From Colwellia echini (GTDB lineage Bacteria > Pseudomonadota > Gammaproteobacteria > Enterobacterales > Alteromonadaceae): DNA of 64,000 nucleotides. Both the position numbers and the translations under genes were made by a program. Below, piece by piece: positions 56,491 to 64,000 of this stretch; the first letter of the stretch is position 1, and every line of letters starts with the position of its first letter. The notes beneath the pieces were generated by a model. The model was not told where the DNA came from. It saw only the letters and a list, made by a program, of their open reading frames with translations, and searched no databases. The stretch is taken from positions 558,001 through 622,000 of the forward strand of contig NZ_PJAI02000001.1 of the NCBI RefSeq assembly GCF_002843355.2, in the 5' to 3' direction.

Positions 56491-57858
56491 TTACGCAGGG
56501 TTCAAATGTGCACAAGCAGCTTTAATGTTAGCTATTTCATTAAGCCTTACTTTAGCCATTGCTTCTTTGATAGCTGCACCTTGTAAGCCTTGCTCAACGA
56601 ATGCTTTGGCGGTTACTGCTCTTGCAGCGTTTACTGCGGACTGTAAATATTCTTCTTGTGGATAAGGGCGATTTTCAAAACCTAAACGGCCTAAAAAATC
56701 AGCCTTGCAAGCCATTAAAAAATACTCAAACTCATCAGGCTTTCGCCATACGTCAAGTTTATCGAATATTTTCAGTAGTGTACTCGCTTTCAGCTCAAAA
56801 GCTTTATGGCAATGTAAGTGAAACTCGCAAACTTTTAACGCAAGTTGTTTGTAATTTGATGGTACTTTTAATTGTTTACATATTTTCTCAACCAGTGGTA
56901 AACCTGTTTTTTCGTGGCCTTTATGGCTTGGTAGTTCAGGTGAGGGTGTTAAACCTTTACCTAAGTCATGACACAATGCTGCAAAGCGAATGGCTATTTT
57001 CTGATCTGTTTTTTCAACAGGCATAGTTTGCGTTAACAAAACCGCTTGTTGCAATACCATCATGGTATGAATACCACTACATATTTCAGGGTGCCAAAGT
57101 GCCGGGTTTGGTATTCCCCATAAAGCATCTAACTCAGGCCATAACTCAGCTAATGCACCACATTGCTGTAGTACTTGAAAAAACACTTCAGGACTACCTG
57201 CAATATTGTTTGAGTTAGTTCCTCCATCAGCCAAACTTAACTGCATTTCTTGCCAAACACGCTCAGGTGTTAAACTTTTCAATTCACCACTGGCACTGAT
57301 TTCACGCATTAAATTGACAGTTTCTTCTGCGATGGTAAAACCATATTGATGATAACGCGCCGCAAAACGAGCAACGCGTAATACCCGCAACGGATCTTCA
57401 ATAAACGCATCACTGACATGACGTAGTACACGATCGTTAAGATCTTGCTGTCCATTATACGGATCTATTATTTCACCATTAGTATCCATTGCCATGGCAT
57501 TAACGGTTAAATCTCGGCGTTTTAAATCTTCTTCAATAGTAACGTCTGGCGCAAAGTAACAACTAAAACCTGTATAACCTTGACCTTGTTTACGTTCAGT
57601 ACGAGCAAGAGCATATTCTGCTTTTGTTTTGGGGTGTAAAAATACCGGGAAATCTTTACCTACTTGCTGATAACCGAGTGCTAACATTTGCTCAACTGTA
57701 GCGCCAACCACCAAATAATCTTTATCTTTTACTGGACGATTAAGTAATTTGTCGCGCACCGCCCCACCGACTAAATAAGTAGTAAGCTCAGTATTCGCTA
57801 GAGAGTTAGATTGATTTTTATCAGGTGTATCAGTAAACAAGGTACGTCCAAAATGCAT
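56491..57858 (-). CDS. cca: Multifunctional CCA tRNA nucleotidyltransferase
   Basis: Cca adds or repairs the 3'-CCA end of tRNAs. The GGAVRD motif (residues 31-36) and the DKD metal site (45-47) define the nucleotidyltransferase core. RRDLTVNAMA, the RVLRVARFAARY block and a C-terminal HD domain with LCHDLGKG make it the multifunctional type. The 455-residue protein has about 25 extra N-terminal residues compared with E. coli, and no good ribosome binding site is seen upstream of ATG 57858. The start is uncertain, but no internal ATG precedes GGAVRD. Confidence 0.93.
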   Translation of the reverse strand: MHFGRTLFTDTPDKNQSNSLANTELTTYLVGGAVRDKLLNRPVKDKDYLVVGATVEQMLALGYQQVGKDFPVFLHPKTKAEYALARTERKQGQGYTGFSCYFAPDVTIEEDLKRRDLTVNAMAMDTNGEIIDPYNGQQDLNDRVLRHVSDAFIEDPLRVLRVARFAARYHQYGFTIAEETVNLMREISASGELKSLTPERVWQEMQLSLADGGTNSNNIAGSPEVFFQVLQQCGALAELWPELDALWGIPNPALWHPEICSGIHTMMVLQQAVLLTQTMPVEKTDQKIAIRFAALCHDLGKGLTPSPELPSHKGHEKTGLPLVEKICKQLKVPSNYKQLALKVCEFHLHCHKAFELKASTLLKIFDKLDVWRKPDEFEYFLMACKADFLGRLGFENRPYPQEEYLQSAVNAARAVTAKAFVEQGLQGAAIKEAMAKVRLNEIANIKAACAHLNPA

Positions 57859-57860
57859 TA

Positions 57861-57901
57861 AAGGATTAGTTAGTTAAGGATTAGTTAGTTAAGGATTAGT
57901 T
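57861..57901 (+). repeat. Tandem repeat, 15 bp x 2.7
   Basis: AAGGATTAGTTAGTT is repeated at 57861, 57876 and partly at 57891, directly upstream of the cca start on the minus strand. Confidence 0.85.
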
Positions 57902-58045
57902 AAAGTGTAACATAAGCTTATCATTAGTTCAGAGAATGTCTGCCAACAAAGAGTAACAGGCCATAAGATTTAATCAATAATTTGGTTGTGGATTTATCTC
58001 ATGGTTGAAGGATAATCAGTCGTTACAATAAATCGGTTAATACCT

Positions 58046-58074
58046 TTGACATATAGTAAGCAAGCGGTTAATTT
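58046..58074 (+). promoter_or_regulatory. Candidate promoter for the ExeA-GspB fusion gene
   Basis: A perfect TTGACA -35 is followed 17 bases later by a weak TAATTT -10. It sits 39 bases before the ATG at 58113, which itself has no clear ribosome binding site. Confidence 0.4.
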
Positions 58075-58112
58075 TATAGCTGAATTTTTCTTCTCAGCAC
58101 CTAGTATCCATC

Positions 58113-60143
58113 ATGTATCGCAATTTTTTCTCTTTAAGTGATTTACCTTTTTCAATATCGCCTGATCCTAAATATTTATTTATGAGCGAGCGACATAAAG
58201 AGGCATTGTCACATCTTACTTATGGCCTAGGTGAAGTGGGTGGGTTTGCGTTATTAACGGGGGAAGTGGGTACTGGAAAAACCACTATCAGCCGCTGCTT
58301 AATGGAACAATTACCGGTAAATACCCAAGCAGCTTTTATTTTAAATCCAACGTTATCTAGCCAAGAACTCTTAGCGACTTTATGTGACGAGTTGCATATT
58401 GATTATGAAAAATCCGATGAAAGTTTAAAACATTTAACCGATATAATTGCTGAGAAATTATTAGAAAATCATAAAAATGATATTAATACTTTATTGATTA
58501 TCGACGAAGCGCAACATTTACAACCAGAGGTTTTAGAGCAGTTACGTTTACTCACTAATTTAGAAACTAACACCAAAAAATTATTACAGGTAATTTTAAT
58601 TGGTCAGCCCGAATTACAGCAGTTATTACAACGCCGAGATTTACGTCAATTAGCACAGCGAATTACCGCACGTTATCACTTAATGCCGTTAACTCTGGCA
58701 GAGCTAACACAATACATAGAACATAGGTTAACGGTTGCAGATTGTGTTAGACCTTTATTTGATAAAGGGGCGATAAGTAAAATTCATCAACTATCGCAAG
58801 GTGTGCCGCGCATTATTAATTTACTTTGCCATAGTGCGCTAATGCAAGCTTATAACCAAAATGATAGTGTGGTAAGTAAGAAGATTGTAATGGTTGCCGC
58901 GGAAAAAACATTAGGCTCTGATTTAAAAAGCGCGCATGGCGAAGCAAAATATCATCGCACCCTTCTCATTTCGACAGCGGTAAGCGCCGCAGCATTTATT
59001 GCCTTAGCAGGCTTTTGGTTGGGTCAGTCACAGGAGCCTGAAATTGTTATTATTAACCCCGCAGAAGAGTTGAAAGATAATCAATCAATTGCGGTGAATT
59101 CAGCTACGTCAAATAAGCAGTCGACAAACGTATCGAATAAAGCAATAAATAAACTAACAACGAATCAGCAAAACCAAGACTCAACGCAATATTCTGCTCA
59201 ACATTTAACTAATAACTCAACTCAAATGAGTAATATTAACCCGTCGGCGGCGGTTAACGTAGACCAAGTACCAGAGCTTATAAAACAACAGCATCTTGCA
59301 CCTAATGGTTTATATACGGTGCAATATGGTGACACGCTATTCAAGCTTTCGGTACAGTTTAATATAAAGCTTAACTCATTGCGTCAATGGAATAATATCT
59401 ATGAAAATGACTCGATTGCTATTGGCGATAAGCTTTATGTGGTTGAGCCTGAGAACATTAGTTATACGCAGGACTCAACTAAAAAAACTAATAATTATTC
59501 ATCTCAAGGTTCATCTCAGCCAAATAACTCACAAAATAGCGAACGAAATAGTCATCAGGATGATACAACACGGTTTGTCAGTGCAGAAAAACCAAACCGT
59601 ACCGTTATCAATAATCGCAATACGCCAAAGCGTGGTGACATTAAATATCAAGTGAAACCAGTTGAAGGGGTTTCGAGTGATTTATTAGCACTTTTTCAAG
59701 AAGCTATTGATGAAACAGAACCTGAGTTAAATGAAGGTAATAGCACTCAAAGTCAGGATTCAAATGGTTATTCAAATAGCTCAGCAGATGGCTCATCAAA
59801 GGAACAGTTAAATAATTACCAATCACAAACACAATCTAGCAATACAGGTAAACCAAGCACTACAAAGCAGAACGATAATAATGAAACAGTTACCGTTGAC
59901 GGCTACAAAATACTCCCCCTTAGCCAAATGCCAAAAAGGTTACAAGATGATTTACCTAGTTTGAAGTTTGAACAACATGTTTATACCTCAGATAAAAAAG
60001 GTTGGGTATCTGAAAGCGGTAGTAATTATTATGAAGGTGACTTTATAACCGATAGATTAAAACTTGATAAAATTCTTCCGCAGAAAGTTATTCTAACTTT
60101 TGAGGGGCAAACTTTCTCAATGCCAGCGCTAACGAGTTGGTAG
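58113..60143 (+). CDS. ExeA-type ATPase fused to LysM and GspB C-terminal domains
   Basis: This is a 676-residue inner-membrane protein. Residues 1-265 form an ExeA/GspA-type AAA+ ATPase (Walker A GEVGTGKT at 51-58, Walker B LLIIDEAQ near 127-134). A membrane segment lies at about 283-304, a LysM peptidoglycan-binding domain at about 399-446 and low-complexity Asn/Ser/Gln linkers to about 595. A terminal domain at about 600-672 (LPLSQMPKRLQDDLPSLKFEQHVYTS...) resembles the C-terminal domain of GspB/ExeB. In Aeromonas, ExeA and ExeB cooperate to place the type II secretion secretin through peptidoglycan. Here both functions appear fused, with LysM replacing the usual peptidoglycan-binding domain. 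No gsp genes are in the window. The ATG 58113 is the first in frame. Confidence 0.8.
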   Translation: MYRNFFSLSDLPFSISPDPKYLFMSERHKEALSHLTYGLGEVGGFALLTGEVGTGKTTISRCLMEQLPVNTQAAFILNPTLSSQELLATLCDELHIDYEKSDESLKHLTDIIAEKLLENHKNDINTLLIIDEAQHLQPEVLEQLRLLTNLETNTKKLLQVILIGQPELQQLLQRRDLRQLAQRITARYHLMPLTLAELTQYIEHRLTVADCVRPLFDKGAISKIHQLSQGVPRIINLLCHSALMQAYNQNDSVVSKKIVMVAAEKTLGSDLKSAHGEAKYHRTLLISTAVSAAAFIALAGFWLGQSQEPEIVIINPAEELKDNQSIAVNSATSNKQSTNVSNKAINKLTTNQQNQDSTQYSAQHLTNNSTQMSNINPSAAVNVDQVPELIKQQHLAPNGLYTVQYGDTLFKLSVQFNIKLNSLRQWNNIYENDSIAIGDKLYVVEPENISYTQDSTKKTNNYSSQGSSQPNNSQNSERNSHQDDTTRFVSAEKPNRTVINNRNTPKRGDIKYQVKPVEGVSSDLLALFQEAIDETEPELNEGNSTQSQDSNGYSNSSADGSSKEQLNNYQSQTQSSNTGKPSTTKQNDNNETVTVDGYKILPLSQMPKRLQDDLPSLKFEQHVYTSDKKGWVSESGSNYYEGDFITDRLKLDKILPQKVILTFEGQTFSMPALTSW

Positions 60144-60171
60144 TGAGTAATCGTTAAACTTAATTGATATT

Positions 60172-60212
60172 AAAAAGCCCCCGATAAGTAGATACTTATC
60201 GAGGGCTTTTTT
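60172..60212. terminator. Bidirectional terminator
   Basis: A stem of about 18 bp, with one C-A mismatch (AAAAAGCCC...CGATAAGTA with TACTTATCG...GGGCTTTTTT), is flanked by A and T runs. It is shared by the fusion gene and the convergent leu operon. Confidence 0.85.
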
Positions 60213-60244
60213 AAAATTTACTTTAATTCATTTTAAGTAATGGC

Positions 60245-60841
60245 TTATTGCCAAGTTGGCATTTTTGCTTCAAAAGCTTTAATTTTATCAAGCTTATTTA
60301 ATGTCCAACCTACGCTATCAACACCATTTTCTAAACTGTACTGTTGAAATTCACTTAGACTAAATTTAAAGCTTAAATCACCACAAGTAACAGTATTGTT
60401 AGGTAAATCAACATTTAACGTTAATACTTCTTCAGCAGACAGTTTAAATAACTGTTCAACTTCTTCTTCGGTAAGTTTTACTGGCAAAATGCCAATGTTA
60501 ATACAGTTACCGTAAAAAATATCAGCAAAGCTTGGTGCAATTACTACTTTAAAACCATATTCTTCAATAGCCCATGGCGCATGCTCACGACTTGAGCCAC
60601 AGCCAAAGTTTTCACGTGCTAATAAAATGCTTGCACCTTTGTATTCTGGTTTGTTCATTACAAAATCAGGGTTTACTTGTGTGCCTTCATGATCTAAATA
60701 TCTTCTTTCATGAAATAAATGCACACCAAAGCCAATACGCTCAGTTTTTTGTAAAAACTGCTTAGGGATAATTTGATCGGTATCAACGTTGGCGATATCC
60801 AATGGTACAACCAAGCCAGAATGAGTGTTAAATTTTTCCAT
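60245..60841 (-). CDS. leuD: 3-isopropylmalate dehydratase, small subunit
   Basis: LeuD pairs with LeuC to isomerise 2- to 3-isopropylmalate. The 198-residue protein shows [13 protein letters not shown], the [24 protein letters not shown] block (here [20 protein letters not shown]) and the conserved C-terminal half. The start has AGGAAAG upstream on the minus strand. It is the last gene of leuABCD, 132 bases after leuC. Confidence 0.96.
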   Translation of the reverse strand: MEKFNTHSGLVVPLDIANVDTDQIIPKQFLQKTERIGFGVHLFHERRYLDHEGTQVNPDFVMNKPEYKGASILLARENFGCGSSREHAPWAIEEYGFKVVIAPSFADIFYGNCINIGILPVKLTEEEVEQLFKLSAEEVLTLNVDLPNNTVTCGDLSFKFSLSEFQQYSLENGVDSVGWTLNKLDKIKAFEAKMPTWQ

Positions 60842-60973
60842 TTGTCTTTCCTAAAATATTGAGTAGCTATTTCTTGAGGCTATTTGAGGCAATTAAAAGG
60901 AAAAAGCACGGTGTTGACCTAGTCAATAAGTACTTTTGACACATTAATTACTTTAAATAGCAAAAAGACATTG

Positions 60974-62389
60974 TTACGAATTTAAGTCTACAAAGTGACC
61001 TGTGATTGCAGCAGCTGCTGCCATTTCAGGGCTAACTAAGTGAGTACGACTACCACGACCTTGACGACCTTCAAAATTACGGTTACTTGTTGAAGCACAA
61101 CGATCACCAGGGCCTAATACATCGTCATTCATACCTAAACACATTGAACAACCAGGTAAACGCCATTCAAAACCAGCATTAGTAAATATTTTGTCTAAGC
61201 CTTCTGCTTCTGCTTGTTCTTTAACGCGGTAAGAACCAGGTACAATGATCGCATCAACAGAATCAACAACTTTTTGACCTGCATAACGTTCTACAATACC
61301 GGCTGCTGCGCGTAAATCTTCAATACGCGAATTGGTACAAGAGCCGATGAATACTTTATTCACTTGAATATCAGTCATCTTGGTGCCAGCTGTTAAATCC
61401 ATGTATTTAAGTGCTTGTTTACATGATTCTTTCTCAACTGGATCACTGAAGTCTTCAGGAGAAGGTACAATGCTGTCTACGCTAACTACTTGGCCCGGGT
61501 TTGTACCCCAAGTTACTTGTGCTTTAATATCTTTAGCATCTAAAGTTAATACTGCATCAAAAACAGCATCGGCATCAGATCTTAAGTTTTTCCAATCAGC
61601 TACAGCCTGTTCAAATACTTCGCCTTTAGGTGCGTATTGACGGCCTTCAACATAATCAAAAGTGGTTTGATCAGGAGCAACTAAACCGGCTTTGGCGCCA
61701 AATTCAATACTCATGTTACATACCGTCATACGCTCTTCCATGCTTAGCGCTTCAATGGCTTCACCACAGTATTCAACAACATAACCTGTTGCGCCTGCAC
61801 TACCGGTTTTTCCGATAATTGCTAAGATTATATCTTTAGCACTAATACCTGCGCCAACATGGCCTCGTACTTCAATTTTCATGGTTTTTGCTTTGTTTTG
61901 ACGCAATGTTTGCGTAGCAAAAACGTGTTCAACTTCAGATGTACCTATACCAAAAGCTAAAGCACCAAAAGCACCATGTGTTGCAGTGTGAGAGTCACCA
62001 CAAACAATAATTGTACCTGGTAAAGTCAAACCTAATTCAGGCCCCATAACATGGGCAATACCTTGGTTTTTGTGACCCATACCGAAAAGCTCGATACCAA
62101 ATTCTTTACAGTTTTTTTCTAGTGCACGTAATTGATTTGCTGCACCTTCACCCGCGGCATCAATTTTGATTGAGCGAGTAGATATGTTGTGATCCATAGT
62201 CGCGATAGTACGTTCTGGATGACGTACAGGGCGATTAAGAAAACGTAAGTTGGCAAATGCTTGCGGAGATGTCACTTCATGAATTAAATGGCGATCAACA
62301 TAAAGTAATGGTGTTTCGCCTTTAGCGTCTTCAACTAAATGCGTTTGCCATAATTTTTCATACATGGTTTGCGGGGTAGACGTTGTCAT
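60974..62389 (-). CDS. leuC: 3-isopropylmalate dehydratase, large subunit
   Basis: This aconitase-family enzyme has a [4Fe-4S] cluster bound by C351 (FIGSCTNSR), C414 and C417 (GCSMC). The protein has 471 residues and shows [28 protein letters not shown]. The start has AAGAGAG upstream on the minus strand. It lies 57 bases downstream of leuB in the leucine operon. Confidence 0.97.
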   Translation of the reverse strand: MTTSTPQTMYEKLWQTHLVEDAKGETPLLYVDRHLIHEVTSPQAFANLRFLNRPVRHPERTIATMDHNISTRSIKIDAAGEGAANQLRALEKNCKEFGIELFGMGHKNQGIAHVMGPELGLTLPGTIIVCGDSHTATHGAFGALAFGIGTSEVEHVFATQTLRQNKAKTMKIEVRGHVGAGISAKDIILAIIGKTGSAGATGYVVEYCGEAIEALSMEERMTVCNMSIEFGAKAGLVAPDQTTFDYVEGRQYAPKGEVFEQAVADWKNLRSDADAVFDAVLTLDAKDIKAQVTWGTNPGQVVSVDSIVPSPEDFSDPVEKESCKQALKYMDLTAGTKMTDIQVNKVFIGSCTNSRIEDLRAAAGIVERYAGQKVVDSVDAIIVPGSYRVKEQAEAEGLDKIFTNAGFEWRLPGCSMCLGMNDDVLGPGDRCASTSNRNFEGRQGRGSRTHLVSPEMAAAAAITGHFVDLNS

Positions 62390-62446
62390 TTTATGTGCTC
62401 TCTTTTCTTAAATTGCTTACTGTGCAATTACCTACAAGGTAATACG

Positions 62447-63535
<1,089 letters not shown>

Positions 63536-63718
63536 TTATGTGTTCTCTTTATCTTTAGAATTTTTCAATTATCTGCAGGATTTTGTAAAGTCATGCAGAT
63601 TATTTGTGTTAATTGCTTTGTATTGAACATCGGGTATCGATTATTTTCAGCTTAACAGTGGATAAAATTTTATTTATTTAACCAACGTGAATTAAGTTGA
63701 ACTATTTACATCGTATTT

Positions 63719-64000
63719 TTATACAGCATTGTATTTTAACTGTTCGCGTTCATTATTCTCGGTACTGTTTGCTGACTTTAAGCTTGCAATAGTCATGGCA
63801 CGATGAATGCTGTTTAACGCATTGATCAAAGCTTGACCTGAGGCTTCAATAACATCAGTTTCTAAACCATAACCGTGGAAGTTTCTGCCTTGCCAGGTAA
63901 TAACTAAATCGGCTTGCCCTAAACCATCTTCACCCGAGCCTTTATTTGAAATAGTGTAGTCACTTACTTCAAATTCAATATCAACACTTTGCTTGATTGC
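63719..64000 (-). CDS. leuA: 2-isopropylmalate synthase, C-terminal end (cut by window edge)
   Basis: The last 93 residues of LeuA are visible up to the right edge, in frame from base 64000, ending at the stop 63719-63721. The C-terminal regulatory (LeuA dimer) domain shows GSGEDGLGQADLVITWQGRNFHGYG-like spacing and IEASGQALINALNSIHRA. LeuA condenses acetyl-CoA with 2-oxoisovalerate and is feedback-inhibited by leucine through this domain. It heads the leuABCD operon. Confidence 0.9.
   Translation of the reverse strand, partial: AIKQSVDIEFEVSDYTISNKGSGEDGLGQADLVITWQGRNFHGYGLETDVIEASGQALINALNSIHRAMTIASLKSANSTENNEREQLKYNAV

Overview
The window is AT-rich (by eye under 40% GC), densely coded gammaproteobacterial chromosome. 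Gene content and order (thrLABC; xseA divergent from guaB-guaA; rlmN-pilF-rodZ-ispG-hisS-yfgM-bamB-der; glrK-qseG-glrR; leuABCD) and the protein style point to a marine Alteromonadales bacterium, most likely Colwellia or a close Colwelliaceae relative. The taxon is inferred from recognition, not from a search. I see no tRNA, rRNA, CRISPR array, prophage or intact insertion sequence. This is a core-genome window with small accessory insertions.

Layout. 1-2608: end of a YgjP-like metalloprotease gene, then a single-domain response regulator, a CheC-like phosphatase and a PAS-GGDEF diguanylate cyclase. 2841-7900: threonine operon with its attenuator peptide. 8199-11360: two lipoproteins, one a calcineurin-like phosphoesterase. 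12020-19699: ung, a 2-hydroxyacid dehydrogenase, nnrS and thioredoxin divergent from a LysR regulator, a carboxylesterase, a Sel1 protein and a universal stress protein. 19887-24295: the GlrK/QseG/GlrR envelope two-component system, followed by an intergenic region with a GlrR-type site and a sigma-54 promoter ahead of an EF-hand protein. 24596-28318: DUF2164, a small membrane ORF, orphan iscX, a MITE-like element, malic enzyme and ndk. 28646-39094: a long co-directional run joining tRNA/rRNA modification, pilus biogenesis, cell shape, isoprenoid synthesis, translation, outer-membrane assembly and ribosome assembly. 39277-46344: PilZ protein, a GGDEF gene remnant, a DMT transporter, xseA, guaB and guaA. 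46682-57858: DUF2959/RidA pair, selO, a RecQ-family helicase, a second DMT transporter, tandem paralogues of unknown function, DUF2132, AlkB-like and cca. 58113-60143: an ExeA-LysM-GspB fusion. 60245-64000: leuABCD on the minus strand, with leuA cut by the right edge.

Shared themes. Cyclic-di-GMP signalling recurs (active diguanylate cyclase with an I-site, PilZ receptor, dead GGDEF fragment). Envelope and pilus/secretion biogenesis recurs too, and two unrelated proteins of that kind carry nearly the same LysM module. The least explained material is between genes: two palindromic repeats with a common 29-bp core but unrelated self-complementary arms on either side of guaA, two MITE-like elements, several 7-15 bp tandem repeats, and the GlrR/sigma-54 regulatory region at 23504-23732.
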